This document shows positions 39,704 to 49,519 of a DNA stretch of 64,000 nt, one piece after another (the stretch's first letter is position 1; each line of letters opens with the position of its first letter). The stretch spans positions 879,001 to 943,000 of the forward strand of contig NZ_JAGYPJ010000001.1 in NCBI RefSeq assembly GCF_018343695.1, in the 5' to 3' direction. The position numbers and the translations under genes were made by a program. This DNA is from Lederbergia citrisecunda. Lineage in GTDB: Bacteria; Bacillota; Bacilli; Bacillales; Bacillaceae_C. Below the pieces are notes generated by a model. That model did not search any database. It was not told the DNA's origin and saw only the letters and a program-made list of their open reading frames with translations.

Positions 39704-41050
39704 ATGGCATTTGAAGGATTAGCCGACCGGTTGCAAGCGACAATGCAAAAAATCCGGGGTAAAGGAAAAATAACGGAAGCTGACGTGAAGGCAATGATGC
39801 GTGAAGTTCGCCTTGCATTGCTAGAAGCGGATGTTAATTTCAAGGTCGTTAAGCAATTTATTTCAAAAGTAAGTGAAAGAGCAGTCGGTCAGGAGGTAAT
39901 GAAAAGCCTCACTCCCGGCCAACAAGTCATCAAAGTTGTAAAGGAAGAACTTACAGAACTGATGGGCGGCGAACAAAGCAAAATTGCGGTTGCTAGTAGA
40001 CCGCCGACTGTCATCATGATGTCTGGACTGCAAGGGGCAGGTAAAACAACGACAACTGGAAAGCTGGCCAATTTATTGAGGAAGAAATACAATAGAAAGC
40101 CATTACTCGTTGCCGCTGATATTTATCGACCTGCTGCAATTAAACAATTGGAGACACTTGGAAAACAATTAGATCTCCCTGTTTTTTCTTTGGGTGACAA
40201 AGTAAGCCCTGTGGAAATTGCTCAAAAGGCTATAGAGAAAGCTAAAGAAGATCATCATGATTATGTTCTTATTGATACTGCAGGAAGACTGCATATTGAT
40301 GAAGAACTAATGAATGAACTGAAAGAAATTAAAGAAGTCGCAAAGCCTGATGAAATTTTCCTCGTAGTTGATGCTATGACAGGGCAAGACGCAGTAAATG
40401 TTGCACAAAGTTTTAACGAGTTACTTGACATTACCGGAGTTGTTCTCACGAAGCTTGACGGAGATACACGTGGTGGTGCGGCATTATCCATTCGTTCTGT
40501 TGCCGAAAAACCGATTAAGTTTGTAGGTATGGGCGAAAAAATGGATGCTTTGGAGCCTTTCCATCCAGAGCGGATGGCCTCAAGGATACTTGGAATGGGT
40601 GACGTGCTTACCTTAATTGAAAAGGCTCAAGCTTCAGTAGATGAAGAAAAAGCGAAAGAATTGGAGCAAAAGTTCCGTACTGCTTCATTTACGTTGGATG
40701 ATTTCCTCGATCAATTAGGTCAGGTTAGAAATATGGGACCTCTCGACGAGTTATTAAAAATGATGCCTGGGGCCAATAAAATTAAAGGTATGAATAATCT
40801 TCAAGTAGATGAGAAACAAATTAGTCATGTCGAAGCAATCATTCGTTCTATGACGACAACAGAAAAAGAACAGCCAGAAATTATTAATGCAGGTAGACGT
40901 CGACGTATTGCAAAAGGAAGCGGCACAACTGTTCAAGAAGTTAATCGTCTTCTAAAGCAATTTGACGAAATGAAAAAAATGATGAAACAAATGACTGGCA
41001 TGCAGCAAAAAGGGAAGAAGCGCGGAGGCTTTAAATTACCTTTTATGTAA
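39704..41050 (+). CDS. ffh: Signal recognition particle protein Ffh
   Basis: A 448-residue SRP54 homologue that binds signal sequences and the 4.5S/scRNA. The NG GTPase domain has [22 protein letters not shown] and [13 protein letters not shown]. The Met-rich M domain (from about 325) contains the RNA-binding segment [20 protein letters not shown] and a C-terminal [15 protein letters not shown] tail. ATG follows TAGGGGGCGG. Confidence 0.97.
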   Translation: MAFEGLADRLQATMQKIRGKGKITEADVKAMMREVRLALLEADVNFKVVKQFISKVSERAVGQEVMKSLTPGQQVIKVVKEELTELMGGEQSKIAVASRPPTVIMMSGLQGAGKTTTTGKLANLLRKKYNRKPLLVAADIYRPAAIKQLETLGKQLDLPVFSLGDKVSPVEIAQKAIEKAKEDHHDYVLIDTAGRLHIDEELMNELKEIKEVAKPDEIFLVVDAMTGQDAVNVAQSFNELLDITGVVLTKLDGDTRGGAALSIRSVAEKPIKFVGMGEKMDALEPFHPERMASRILGMGDVLTLIEKAQASVDEEKAKELEQKFRTASFTLDDFLDQLGQVRNMGPLDELLKMMPGANKIKGMNNLQVDEKQISHVEAIIRSMTTTEKEQPEIINAGRRRRIAKGSGTTVQEVNRLLKQFDEMKKMMKQMTGMQQKGKKRGGFKLPFM

Positions 41051-41078
41051 ATTATTTTAATGTGTTAAGAAAAAATAC

Positions 41079-41108
41079 TTTACAAACAAATAAAACATCT
41101 GATATTAT
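41079..41108 (+). promoter_or_regulatory. Extended -10 SigA promoter of rpsP
   Basis: TTTACA (41079-41084), 18-base spacer, TGATATTAT with an extended -10 (TG at 41100, TATTAT 41103-41108). Gives a 5' leader of about 30 bases. Confidence 0.65.
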
Positions 41109-41145
41109 ACTATCTTGTGTGAAACTATTCGGAGGTGCTATTAAA

Positions 41146-41418
41146 ATGGCAGTAAAAATTCGTTTAAAACGTATGGGAGCAAAAAAATCTCCTTTCTATC
41201 GTATTGTTGTAGCTGACGCTCGTTCTCCACGTGATGGACGTATCATTGAAGAAATTGGAACATATAATCCAGTCTCTCAACCAGCTCAAGTTGCAATTAA
41301 TGAAGAAACAGCTCTTAAATGGCTTCAAGATGGTGCAAAACCATCTGACACTGTTCGCAACTTATTTTCTAAGCAAGGCATCATGGAAAAATTCCATAAC
41401 GTAAAGAATAGTAAGTAA
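41146..41418 (+). CDS. rpsP: 30S ribosomal protein S16
   Basis: A 90-residue ribosomal protein beginning [19 protein letters not shown] and containing [10 protein letters not shown] and the motif [11 protein letters not shown] 41146 follows TCGGAGGTGC; the longer frame from 41062 runs through the promoter. Cotranscribed with khpA. Confidence 0.97.
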   Translation: MAVKIRLKRMGAKKSPFYRIVVADARSPRDGRIIEEIGTYNPVSQPAQVAINEETALKWLQDGAKPSDTVRNLFSKQGIMEKFHNVKNSK

Positions 41419-41429
41419 TTGTGATAGTC

Positions 41430-41663
41430 ATGAATAATCTAATTTTGTCGATTGTAAAGCCGATTGTTGATTATCCCGATGAGGTTCGGGTACGTGAAGT
41501 AGTAGAAGATCAACGTATTACGTATCACCTTTCCGTGCATGAACATGACATTGGAAAAGTGATTGGGAGACATGGTAGAGTTGCAAAAGCAATTAGAACA
41601 GTAGTCTATGCCGCAGCAGGATTAAAACAACATAAGAAGGTTTACATGGAAATCGACGAATAG
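41430..41663 (+). CDS. khpA: KH-domain RNA-binding protein KhpA (YlqC)
   Basis: A 77-residue single-KH protein; the RNA-binding GxxG loop reads GRHG in GKVIGRHGRVAKAIR. In streptococci KhpA pairs with KhpB (Jag) to bind RNA and affect cell division. ATG 41430 is preferred, with GTGAT just upstream; GTG 41421 is in frame and would add three residues. Follows rpsP after 11 bases and is closed by a strong terminator. Confidence 0.93.
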   Translation: MNNLILSIVKPIVDYPDEVRVREVVEDQRITYHLSVHEHDIGKVIGRHGRVAKAIRTVVYAAAGLKQHKKVYMEIDE

Positions 41664-41690
41664 GGAGGCATAATACCTCCCTTTTTTGTT
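41663..41690 (+). terminator. Terminator after khpA
   Basis: GGGAGG, loop CATAATA, CCTCCC, followed by TTTTTTG. The stem overlaps the khpA stop codon region. Confidence 0.85.
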
Positions 41691-42055
41691 TATTATTACG
41701 TAGCTTTGTTAAAAGTTTATTATTGGTAGCGGTGGCGGGAGATTCCTGCAGGAAAAACGGGTTACTAAGGATCCACAGGGGCAAACACTCGAGGTCATAA
41801 AACAACATCGCTAGGGAAGTTAAAGAACAACTCCTGAGCTAGAGAACGTTTACTTGTCGCTCCTGAACAAATTCTACCGCTTTTCTAACCTCGTCATGAT
41901 TCCTCTATCTCAGTCAATGCATAAATAATTCATACGTTACTAGAAAGTCGTTTCCATTATTACTGTGGCCATGGAAAATACGTATCCGGAGCGAAAATCA
42001 ACCGATAAGTTTAACATAGCAATTTACATATACAAGTCTAGCGGAGGATGATATT
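41664..42055. other. khpA-ylqD intergenic region
   Basis: Contains the khpA terminator, a decayed MITE copy (41702-41800), about 200 bases with no recognisable feature, and the ylqD ribosome binding site GCGGAGGATG. No gene is seen. Confidence 0.5.
41702..41800. repeat. MITE-like repeat, decayed copy
   Basis: Left end AGCTTTGTTAAAAG, then GGTAGCGGTGGCGGGAGATTCCTGCAGGAAAAACGGG and GGATCCACAGGGGCAAAC resemble the GC-rich core at 5155. The right end cannot be placed with confidence. Confidence 0.55.
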
Positions 42056-42448
42056 ATGAGAATTCTCCAAACCGTTTCTGTTAAACAGGTTTTAACAGAA
42101 ATGAGTAAGTATAAACTACTAAAAAAATATAAAAATAATAAACAACAGCTGAAAAAGGAATGCGACCAGCTTCTTTTTGAGATGAAAAAATTAGAGAGAA
42201 CACGTAAGTTTACTCAAACTGGATTGAAAACCCAGTTTGACAAAGAAATTGCAATGCGCAAGGAAAAAGTTAAGCTGATAGACTTTCAAATCGAACAGCT
42301 TGATTTGCTACCAATTGGAAGTGAACTTCACGATCAAGATATACAAGCGATTATTGATATTAAAGTTGGAGATAATTGGGAAGAAATAACAAAAGGGAAA
42401 ACGATTGTTATAACAGATGGGATCATCACGGAAATACGGGAGAGGTGA
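42056..42448 (+). CDS. ylqD: YlqD family protein, unknown function
   Basis: A 130-residue conserved protein of unknown function. A Lys/Glu-rich stretch (residues 20-75) is predicted from its heptad-like pattern to form a coiled coil, followed by a small C-terminal domain with [22 protein letters not shown] follows GCGGAGGATG. Ends 4 bases before rimM, so probably cotranscribed with rimM-trmD. Confidence 0.88.
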   Translation: MRILQTVSVKQVLTEMSKYKLLKKYKNNKQQLKKECDQLLFEMKKLERTRKFTQTGLKTQFDKEIAMRKEKVKLIDFQIEQLDLLPIGSELHDQDIQAIIDIKVGDNWEEITKGKTIVITDGIITEIRER

Positions 42449-42452
42449 AAGT

Positions 42453-42968
42453 ATGAATTGGTTTAATGTGGGAAAAATTGTAAACACTCACGGTATTAAA
42501 GGGGAAGTAAGGGTAATTTCGAAAACGGATTTTCCAGAAGAAAGATACGCCCCAGGGAGCCTACTTTATCTTTTTTTACCAAAGAAAAAAGAGCCTATCG
42601 AATTAATTGTAAACACCCATCGTAAACATAAAAATTTTGATTTACTTACATTTGAAAACTATTCAAATATAAATGATGTCGAACTTTGGAGAGAAGGCAT
42701 TTTAAAGGTTACTGAGGAACAACTAAATGATTTGCCTGAGGGTGAATACTATTTTTACGAAATTATTGGATGTACTGTCATTACAGAAGACGAAGAAGAA
42801 ATTGGCATAGTGAAAGAAATTCTCTCACCAGGAGCAAACGATGTATGGGTTGTTAAAAGAAAAGATGGCAAGGAATTTCTGATTCCTTACATAGAAGATG
42901 TGGTTATAGATATTTCGGTAGAGGATAAGAGAATTATTATTAATCCAATTGAAGGGTTACTAGAGTAA
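42453..42968 (+). CDS. rimM: 16S rRNA processing protein RimM
   Basis: A 171-residue 30S assembly factor that binds S19. It has the N-terminal RimM domain ([16 protein letters not shown]) and a C-terminal PRC barrel ([14 protein letters not shown]). ATG 42453 follows GAGAGGTGAAAG; the longer frame at 42417 overlaps ylqD without a site. Stop and trmD start share a base (TAATG). Confidence 0.96.
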   Translation: MNWFNVGKIVNTHGIKGEVRVISKTDFPEERYAPGSLLYLFLPKKKEPIELIVNTHRKHKNFDLLTFENYSNINDVELWREGILKVTEEQLNDLPEGEYYFYEIIGCTVITEDEEEIGIVKEILSPGANDVWVVKRKDGKEFLIPYIEDVVIDISVEDKRIIINPIEGLLE

Positions 42969-43687
42969 TGAAAATAGATGTATTAACTTTATTTCCAGAA
43001 ATGTTTTCAGGGGTCTTCGGTTCATCCATTTTGAAAAAAGCAGTAGAAAAAGAGGCGGCCTCTTATAATGTTGTAAATTTTCGAGAGTTTTCAAATGATA
43101 AGCATAAAACTGTCGATGACTATCCATATGGCGGGGGAGCCGGAATGGTTTTAAAGCCTCAGCCAATCTTCGATGCAGTTGATCATTTAAAAAAGGATAG
43201 TAAAGCGAATCCTCGCATCATTTTGCTTTGTCCTCAAGGGGAAACATATACTCAGAAAAAAGCGGAAGAATTGGCAAAAGAGGATCATTTAATTTTTATT
43301 TGTGGTCATTATGAAGGATACGATGAACGGATAAGAGAAAATCTAGTCTCAGATGAAATATCGATTGGTGATTATGTTTTGACTGGCGGCGAACTTGGTG
43401 CGATGGTTGTAATAGATTCAGTCGTTCGCTTGCTGCCCGGTGTGCTTGGAAATGAGGATTCACCTATTTATGATTCTTTTTCATCAGGATTATTAGAACA
43501 TCCCCATTATACTCGTCCAGCTGATTTCAGAGGGATGAAAGTCCCGGAAGTCCTTTTATCCGGGAACCATCAGAAAATAAATGAGTGGCGTGAAAATGAG
43601 TCACTCAAAAGAACAAAAAGTAGACGTCCTGATTTACTAGAAGAATACCTCCGAGAAAAAAATAAAAAAGTTGATCATCTAGACTAA
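42968..43687 (+). CDS. trmD: tRNA m1G37 methyltransferase TrmD
   Basis: A 239-residue SPOUT enzyme that methylates G37 of tRNAs to prevent +1 frameshifting. The motifs [28 protein letters not shown] and the knot segment [11 protein letters not shown] are present. Coupled to rimM by overlapping stop and start. Length near B. subtilis (243). Confidence 0.97.
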   Translation: MKIDVLTLFPEMFSGVFGSSILKKAVEKEAASYNVVNFREFSNDKHKTVDDYPYGGGAGMVLKPQPIFDAVDHLKKDSKANPRIILLCPQGETYTQKKAEELAKEDHLIFICGHYEGYDERIRENLVSDEISIGDYVLTGGELGAMVVIDSVVRLLPGVLGNEDSPIYDSFSSGLLEHPHYTRPADFRGMKVPEVLLSGNHQKINEWRENESLKRTKSRRPDLLEEYLREKNKKVDHLD

Positions 43688-43706
43688 GATTTCTTAAAAG
43701 TTACAA

Positions 43707-43735
43707 TTGCAATCAATATATGTGTATGTTAATAT
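43707..43735 (+). promoter_or_regulatory. SigA promoter of rplS
   Basis: TTGCAA (43707-43712), 17-base spacer, TAATAT (43730-43735). Transcription would start near 43742, giving rplS its own leader RNA. Confidence 0.75.
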
Positions 43736-43740
43736 AGTTT

Positions 43741-43832
43741 TTGTGGCTAAGGCTGATAAGCCTTGTTAAGCCTGTAACAACGGTGTTCCGCTGCATGTTT
43801 CCCGTTTGCAAGAGCGTCGGTTGGAAGGAGAT
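43741..43832 (+). ncRNA. Probable L19 (rplS) leader RNA
   Basis: The 5' UTR of about 98 bases after the rplS promoter is rich in short inverted repeats (AAGGCT/AGCCTT near 43748-43764; CCGTTTGCAAGAGCGTCGG). Bacilli are known to carry an L19 autoregulatory leader at this position. Assignment rests on position and structure; a covariance-model search was not possible. Confidence 0.55.
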
Positions 43833-43839
43833 GAATACG

Positions 43840-44184
43840 ATGCACAAAATTATTGAAGAAATTACTAAAGATCAACTTCGCAATGATCTTCCGGCATTTC
43901 GCCCTGGTGATACTGTTCGTGTCCATGTTAAAGTTGTTGAGGGTACACGTGAAAGAATTCAGTTATTCGAAGGGTTAGTGATTAAACGCCGTGGTGGCGG
44001 TATCAGTGAAACTTTCACTGTCCGTAAAATATCTTATGGTGTAGGGGTTGAGCGTACATTCCCTGTTCACACTCCAAGAATTGCGAAGCTAGAATTAGTG
44101 CGTCGCGGTAAAGTTCGCCGTGCGAAGCTTTACTATCTACGTAAATTACGTGGAAAAGCAGCTCGTATCAAAGAAATTCGATAA
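43840..44184 (+). CDS. rplS: 50S ribosomal protein L19
   Basis: A 114-residue ribosomal protein at the 30S-50S interface. The body contains [29 protein letters not shown] and [14 protein letters not shown] 43840 follows GGAAGGAGATG and aligns with B. subtilis (MHKIIEEIT); the longer frame covers the leader RNA. Confidence 0.97.
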   Translation: MHKIIEEITKDQLRNDLPAFRPGDTVRVHVKVVEGTRERIQLFEGLVIKRRGGGISETFTVRKISYGVGVERTFPVHTPRIAKLELVRRGKVRRAKLYYLRKLRGKAARIKEIR

Positions 44185-44240
44185 AAAGATTGTTTTATTC
44201 TATGGTCATCATGACTGGAATGTAACAATGGCAAAAAAGG

Positions 44241-44271
44241 AAAAGGAGCTTGTAATCAAGCTCCTTTTATT
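44241..44271 (+). terminator. Terminator after rplS
   Basis: AAAAGGAGCTTG, loop TAAT, CAAGCTCCTTTT: 12-bp perfect stem followed by ATTCAT. Confidence 0.9.
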
Positions 44272-44404
44272 CATATTTGATAACCGTATAAGAAAATATA
44301 CTTATTATGATAAATATCAAATGATTAATGTTTATTTTTCATATACAATAGTGTATACATAAGTAAAAGCTATTAATGATTTGACTTTATTGGATGGTGA
44401 AACG

Positions 44405-44947
44405 ATGACTAAAGAAAAAAATGAACTATGGGAATGGACGAAAGCACTCCTTATTGCGATTGGACTGGCAGCTATCATTAGGTATTTTCTATTTGCTCCG
44501 ATTGTTGTTGATGGTTACTCTATGATGCCTACTCTTCATAATGGGGATCGAATGATTGTTAATAAACTTGGAAAACCACAGAGGTTTGATATCATCGTTT
44601 TCCATGCACCGGAACAAAAAGATTATATAAAGCGTGTAATAGGATTACCGGGCGATACAGTTGAATATCGTGATGATACGCTCTATATTAATGGTAAACC
44701 TTATGCAGAGCCGTATTTGGATGCTTACAAAAGTCAAATAGTTGAAGGACCGTTAACGGAAGATTTTACATTAGAAGAAACTCCCGTTGGTCAAAAGACA
44801 GTACCTGAAGGCGAACTATTTGTGATGGGTGACAATCGCAGATCAAGTAAAGATAGTAGACATATTGGCTCTATCCCGCTAGAAAAAGTTATAGGAGATA
44901 CAAATATAGTTTATTGGCCTTTTAAAGATATTAGATATGTTAAATAG
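44405..44947 (+). CDS. Type I signal peptidase
   Basis: A 180-residue membrane protease that cleaves Sec and Tat signal peptides on the outer face. One N-terminal membrane helix (about 12-31) is followed by the catalytic Ser39 in GYSMMPTL and Lys76 in [11 protein letters not shown], then [14 protein letters not shown] 44405 has GGATGGTGA upstream. B. subtilis has no signal peptidase at this place, although other bacilli do; it is followed by rbgA after 20 bases. Confidence 0.94.
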   Translation: MTKEKNELWEWTKALLIAIGLAAIIRYFLFAPIVVDGYSMMPTLHNGDRMIVNKLGKPQRFDIIVFHAPEQKDYIKRVIGLPGDTVEYRDDTLYINGKPYAEPYLDAYKSQIVEGPLTEDFTLEETPVGQKTVPEGELFVMGDNRRSSKDSRHIGSIPLEKVIGDTNIVYWPFKDIRYVK

Positions 44948-44967
44948 ATGGTTGGAGGAATAGATTC

Positions 44968-45825
44968 ATGACAATACAATGGTTCCCTGGGCATATGGCA
45001 AAAGCTCGCAGGGAAGTGACAGAAAAACTTAAATTAGTCGATATAATATTTGAACTAGTTGATGCAAGAATCCCTGAATCATCCTCTAATCCTATGCTGC
45101 AAGAGATTATTCAACATAAACCAAGACTAATTTTATTAAATAAAGCGGATATGGCAGATCGCACATTAACGAATCAATGGATTAACTTTTATGCAGAAAA
45201 TGGCCAAATGGCTTTGTCTATCAATTCACAAGCCGGGACAGGTGTAAAAGAAATTGTGAAAGCTGCTGAAAAAATTTTACAAGAAAAAATAGAACGTCAA
45301 AGGGCAAAAGGAATAAGACCTAGGGCAATCAGAGCAATGATTGTTGGCATTCCTAATGTGGGAAAATCAACTTTGATCAATCGACTAGCAAAACGTAATA
45401 TAGCAAAAACAGGGAATACACCCGGTGTCACAAGGGCTCAGCAGTGGATAAAAGTTGGTAAAGAACTCGAACTCCTTGATACTCCAGGGATTTTATGGCC
45501 GAAATTTGAAGATCCCGAAACGGGGTATAAGCTAGCTTTGACAGGAGCAATTAAGGATACATTGCTTAATATGCAAGATATTGCCGTTTTTGGTCTTACA
45601 TATTTGCAAGAGTGTTATCCTGAAAGACTGTTAGAACGTTATCAATTAACTGAGTTCCCGGAAGAAATATCCGTATTATTTGATAAGATTGGTCAGCTAA
45701 GAGGATGTCTTACTTCGGGTGGAGAGGTAGATTATGACAAAACAGCTGAAATCGTCATAAGAGATCTTAGAATGCAAAAATTTGGCAATCTAACCTTTGA
45801 TATCCCGGAAAGAAAGCCTGAATAA
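44968..45825 (+). CDS. rbgA: 50S assembly GTPase RbgA (YlqF)
   Basis: A 285-residue circularly permuted GTPase required for a late step of 50S maturation (L16 incorporation). G motifs appear in permuted order: LNKADMAD (G4), then [14 protein letters not shown] (G1) and DTPGILWP (G3). It begins [19 protein letters not shown] follows TTGGAGGAATAG. A hairpin follows the stop, so rnhB may be partly separate. Confidence 0.97.
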   Translation: MTIQWFPGHMAKARREVTEKLKLVDIIFELVDARIPESSSNPMLQEIIQHKPRLILLNKADMADRTLTNQWINFYAENGQMALSINSQAGTGVKEIVKAAEKILQEKIERQRAKGIRPRAIRAMIVGIPNVGKSTLINRLAKRNIAKTGNTPGVTRAQQWIKVGKELELLDTPGILWPKFEDPETGYKLALTGAIKDTLLNMQDIAVFGLTYLQECYPERLLERYQLTEFPEEISVLFDKIGQLRGCLTSGGEVDYDKTAEIVIRDLRMQKFGNLTFDIPERKPE

Positions 45826-45854
45826 GATCCCGTAATGGGGTCTTACATTTTTTT
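45824..45854 (+). terminator. Possible terminator between rbgA and rnhB
   Basis: AAGATCCC, loop GTAAT, GGGGTCTT with one G-U pair, then ACATTTTTTTT. The stem overlaps the rbgA stop; readthrough to rnhB is likely partial. Confidence 0.65.
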
Positions 45855-45868
45855 TATGGAGATAGAAA

Positions 45869-46639
45869 ATGATAAAAACATCAATCCAAGAAATAAGAAA
45901 ACTAATTGAAAATGTTCAAGATGAGAATGATCCGTTATTGGAAGAACTATCAGTAGATTCAAGAAAAGGAGTAAAAGATTTACTGGATAAATGGCATCAA
46001 AAGAGAAAGCAGGAAAAAGCTGATCGTGAACATTATAAATTAATGGAAGCTTATGAAGTAAAGGCAAGGTCAGAAGGTTTTACATTCATTGCTGGTATTG
46101 ATGAAGTTGGCCGTGGTCCTCTTGCCGGTCCTGTTGTATCAGCCGCTGTAATCCTTGAAGAAACCTCATATATTCAAGGGTTGAATGATTCCAAAAAATT
46201 AACAGAGAAAAAACGTGAAGAATTGTTCAAAGAAATAATGGCTATTGCAGTTTCGGTTGGAATTGGTATTGTTTCGGCGGATGAAATCGATAAAGTTAAT
46301 ATTTATGAGGCTACTAAAAAATCCATGTTGGCAGCTGTACAAAATTTAAGTATCCAACCAGATTATTTATTATTAGATGCAATGAAAATAAATAGTATTT
46401 ATCCTGAAACATCAATCGTTAAAGGAGATGCCAAAAGTGTATCGATTGCTGCAGCCTCTATTGTTGCGAAGGTAACAAGAGACCGAATGATGAAGGAATA
46501 TCATAATCAGTATCCTCAATATGGTTTTCATTTACATATGGGCTACGGTACAAAGCTTCATCTTGACGCATTAAACGAACATGGACCATGTCCAATACAT
46601 AGAAATACATTTGCTCCAATAAAAAAACTGTTTGAATAG
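45869..46639 (+). CDS. rnhB: Ribonuclease HII
   Basis: A 256-residue enzyme that cuts RNA in RNA-DNA hybrids and starts ribonucleotide excision. The catalytic start GIDEVGRGPLAGPVV and the LNDSKKLTEKKR and DALK-like segments are present; the N-terminal 70 residues form the Bacillus-type substrate-binding extension. ATG follows ATGGAGATAG. 13 bases before ylqG. Confidence 0.96.
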   Translation: MIKTSIQEIRKLIENVQDENDPLLEELSVDSRKGVKDLLDKWHQKRKQEKADREHYKLMEAYEVKARSEGFTFIAGIDEVGRGPLAGPVVSAAVILEETSYIQGLNDSKKLTEKKREELFKEIMAIAVSVGIGIVSADEIDKVNIYEATKKSMLAAVQNLSIQPDYLLLDAMKINSIYPETSIVKGDAKSVSIAAASIVAKVTRDRMMKEYHNQYPQYGFHLHMGYGTKLHLDALNEHGPCPIHRNTFAPIKKLFE

Positions 46640-46652
46640 AGGTGGCACAATA

Positions 46653-47939
46653 ATGGTCATGCAAGCAGTCATGAGAGCTTTGTTTCAAAATCAAGATTCT
46701 CTTCCTCAAAGCTCTTTCCAATTTAGGGAAGGGCAGATTTTTTATGGCGTTATTCAAAAACTATTTCCAAATCAGCACGCAGAAATCCGAATGGGTGTCC
46801 ATAAACTAATCGCAAAATTAGAAGTTCCGTTATCAGTTGGGAAAGGTTATTGGCTTCAAGTAACCTCTAATGAGGGTGCTCCTAAGTTAAAACTTCTTAA
46901 TCCTTCTAACCAAATTAGTATAACTGAGAAAGAATCAACAGCTAATCTATTACAGCAATTAGGGCTTCCAAACGATAAAAATAACCAATCATTAGTTAGA
47001 CTTTTAATAAACGAACATTTATTTTTAACAAAAGAGGAACTTGTTCGTGCTGCTCAACTTATTAAGCAATCACATAATCCAGAAGATGGACTTCAAATTA
47101 TTAAATTCATGTCTCAAAGAAATTTGCCATTTAATGAAAGCATTTTTCATTCACTCATAGCATCGGGAAAAAATGAATCGACGGCACATTTATTAAAATC
47201 CTTACAAGCTTCATTAACAGTTGAAGAGAGTCACCTTAATTCAGCAGGAAAAGAAATCTTAAGATTGCTAAAATCTTGGGAAACAGAAAATGTAGAACAA
47301 TTACCATATACACGGCAAGATGCATTAAGGACTATGAAACAATGGCTGCAAAGAACAGGGATTTTTTATGAAAATACGTTACTAAGTCGTGAGATTCAAT
47401 ATGAATCGTTGAAAGAAACTATTAAACCGTTATTAGTAGCATTTCAACAAGAATCTCAAACCATCCAAAGCGAAGCCAAAACAATTGCCGAGCAACTATT
47501 ATTTAGAATGAATGGTTTTCAATTACAATCATCGGAAAATGGACCAATTCATCATCTTTTATTTGAAATTCCCATTAATCTAGGGCGTTATCAATCTGAG
47601 CTCGTCATGCAATGGTCTGGGAAAAAGACGGATGAAGGTAAAATTAGCTCAGATTTTTGTCGGATTATTTTTTATCTAAATTTGGAGTATTTGAAGGAAA
47701 CAATGGTTGATATGCAGGTGCAAAATCGTATTGTAACAGTAAGCATCTTGAATGACAGTAATGAACTACAAAAACTCTCGAAGGAAATGTTGCCCGCGGT
47801 AGCATCTGGATTGAAGGAATTGGGGTATCAATTGTCTTCATTGAATTTTAAAGTACCTGATGATCTTAAGAAACGAGATTCCAAGAGTAATATTTATCAT
47901 TCAAAACAATCCTACATGGGAGTGGATATTAGAATATGA
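46653..47939 (+). CDS. ylqG: YlqG, FliK-like hook-length-control-type protein
   Basis: A 428-residue protein of unknown function. Residues 20-90 form a beta-rich FliK-like N-terminal unit (FREGQIFYGVIQKL, LIAKLEVPLSVGKGYWLQV). The middle is poorly conserved. Residues about 300-400 resemble the FliK C-terminal (Flg_hook) domain: INLGRYQSEL, FYLNLEYL, IVTVSIL and LPAVASGLKELGY. ATG 46653 follows GAGGTGG. Its stop overlaps the ylqH start, and ylqH resembles FlhB, the natural partner of FliK. Similarity is judged by pattern, not by search. Confidence 0.8.
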   Translation: MVMQAVMRALFQNQDSLPQSSFQFREGQIFYGVIQKLFPNQHAEIRMGVHKLIAKLEVPLSVGKGYWLQVTSNEGAPKLKLLNPSNQISITEKESTANLLQQLGLPNDKNNQSLVRLLINEHLFLTKEELVRAAQLIKQSHNPEDGLQIIKFMSQRNLPFNESIFHSLIASGKNESTAHLLKSLQASLTVEESHLNSAGKEILRLLKSWETENVEQLPYTRQDALRTMKQWLQRTGIFYENTLLSREIQYESLKETIKPLLVAFQQESQTIQSEAKTIAEQLLFRMNGFQLQSSENGPIHHLLFEIPINLGRYQSELVMQWSGKKTDEGKISSDFCRIIFYLNLEYLKETMVDMQVQNRIVTVSILNDSNELQKLSKEMLPAVASGLKELGYQLSSLNFKVPDDLKKRDSKSNIYHSKQSYMGVDIRI

Positions 47940-48226
47940 GTAATCGAAGGGATCTACCAATAAACGAAGCTGTAGCTCTACACTATATGAGTGATGTACA
48001 CGAAGCTCCAATTGTACTAGCTAAGGGAAAAGGGGTCATCGCGGACAATATATTAGCTATAGGGAGAGAGCTCGATATTCCTGTTCAACAAGATCCAACT
48101 CTTGTAGAGTTATTAGGTCAATTAAATATTAACGAAACAATCCCTGAGGATTTGTATAATGCGGTTGCTGAAATTTTTGCATTTATATATTGGTTGGATA
48201 AACGAAAAGGAAACGTCCATCAATAA
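47936..48226 (+). CDS. ylqH: YlqH, FlhB C-terminal-domain homologue
   Basis: A 96-residue soluble protein equal to the cytoplasmic FlhB-CC fragment of the flagellar export gate. It has EAVALHYMSDVHEAPIVLAK, LDIPVQQDPTLVELL and IPEDLYNAVAEIFAFIY, all in FlhB order. There are no membrane segments, and the autocleavage NPTH is absent: the protein begins just where cleaved FlhB would (INEAVAL against PTHYAVAL). ATG overlaps the ylqG stop by 4 bases. The biological role is unknown. Confidence 0.88.
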   Translation: MSNRRDLPINEAVALHYMSDVHEAPIVLAKGKGVIADNILAIGRELDIPVQQDPTLVELLGQLNINETIPEDLYNAVAEIFAFIYWLDKRKGNVHQ

Positions 48227-48228
48227 TA

Positions 48229-48258
48229 TTGGACATCCGATAAGCGTTTTAATACAAT
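48229..48258 (+). promoter_or_regulatory. SigA promoter of sucCD
   Basis: TTGGAC (48229-48234), 18-base spacer, TACAAT (48253-48258), about 45 bases before the sucC start. Starts directly after the ylqH stop. Confidence 0.6.
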
Positions 48259-48303
48259 ATATAAGGCAATCTATTTTTAGACATTGTGATTGGAGGATGC
48301 AAA

Positions 48304-49464
48304 ATGAATATCCATGAATATCAAGGTAAGGAAATCCTCAGAAAATATGGGGTTTCTGTACCTAATGGAAAAGTTGCTTTCACGGTTGAAGAAGCTGTTG
48401 AAGCAGCAAAAGAGCTTGGTTCCGCTGTAAGTGTTGTAAAAGCGCAAATTCATGCTGGTGGCCGAGGTAAAGCTGGCGGTGTAAAAGTAGCTAAAAACTT
48501 AGATGAAGTACGTACATATGCCAAAGAAATACTAGGGAAAACTCTAGTTACTCATCAAACAGGACCGGCTGGGAAAGAAGTTAAACGCCTGTTGATTGAA
48601 GAAGGCTGTGATATTAAGAAGGAGTATTATGTTGGTTTAGTTGTGGACCGTGCTACGGATCGTGTCGTCTTAATGGCTTCAGAAGAAGGCGGTACTGAGA
48701 TTGAAGAAGTAGCAGCAAATACACCTGAAAAAATCTTTTATGAAGTAGTGGATCCAATTGTAGGATTAACAGGATTCCAAGCGCGTAGAATCGCATTTAA
48801 TATTAATATTCCAAAAGAGCTTGTCGGCAAGGCTGCTAAATTTATGATTAGTCTATACCGTGCCTTTGTAGACAATGATTGCTCCATTGCAGAAATCAAT
48901 CCATTAGTTGTTACTGGTGATGGTAACGTTATGGCTCTTGATGCAAAATTGAATTTTGATTCTAATGCTCTCTACAGACATAAAGATATTCTTGAATATC
49001 GTGACCTTGATGAAGAAGATGAAAAAGAAATCGAGGCATCTAAATATGATTTAAGCTATATTTCACTTGATGGAAATATCGGTTGTATGGTAAATGGTGC
49101 TGGCCTTGCAATGGCTACTATGGACATCATTAAATATTACGGCGGGGATCCCGCTAACTTCCTTGATGTTGGGGGCGGTGCGACAGCTGAGAAAGTAACG
49201 GAAGCATTTAAAATTATCCTTTCGGATGAGAATGTTAAAGGTATTTTTGTAAATATCTTTGGTGGGATTATGAAATGTGACGTTATTGCAACTGGTGTTG
49301 TTGAAGCAGCTAAACAAGTAGGACTTGAAGTACCACTTGTTGTAAGACTAGAAGGAACGAATGTTGATTTAGGTAAGAAAATATTGAATGAATCCGGATT
49401 AAACATCATTGCTGCTGAATCAATGGCAGACGGTGCCCAAAAGATTGTTGGATTAGTCGGTTAA
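48304..49464 (+). CDS. sucC: Succinyl-CoA synthetase, beta subunit
   Basis: A 386-residue ATP-grasp subunit of the TCA-cycle enzyme that makes ATP or GTP from succinyl-CoA. It begins [17 protein letters not shown], carries the nucleotide-binding [12 protein letters not shown] and the C-terminal NFLDVGGGA and [10 protein letters not shown] segments. ATG 48304 follows TTGGAGGATGC. sucD follows after 55 bases. Confidence 0.97.
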   Translation: MNIHEYQGKEILRKYGVSVPNGKVAFTVEEAVEAAKELGSAVSVVKAQIHAGGRGKAGGVKVAKNLDEVRTYAKEILGKTLVTHQTGPAGKEVKRLLIEEGCDIKKEYYVGLVVDRATDRVVLMASEEGGTEIEEVAANTPEKIFYEVVDPIVGLTGFQARRIAFNINIPKELVGKAAKFMISLYRAFVDNDCSIAEINPLVVTGDGNVMALDAKLNFDSNALYRHKDILEYRDLDEEDEKEIEASKYDLSYISLDGNIGCMVNGAGLAMATMDIIKYYGGDPANFLDVGGGATAEKVTEAFKIILSDENVKGIFVNIFGGIMKCDVIATGVVEAAKQVGLEVPLVVRLEGTNVDLGKKILNESGLNIIAAESMADGAQKIVGLVG

Positions 49465-49519
49465 TAACAATTTGTGACTACACTGTCTGCACCGAGAAAA
49501 CTGAAAGGTAGGGAAAATA

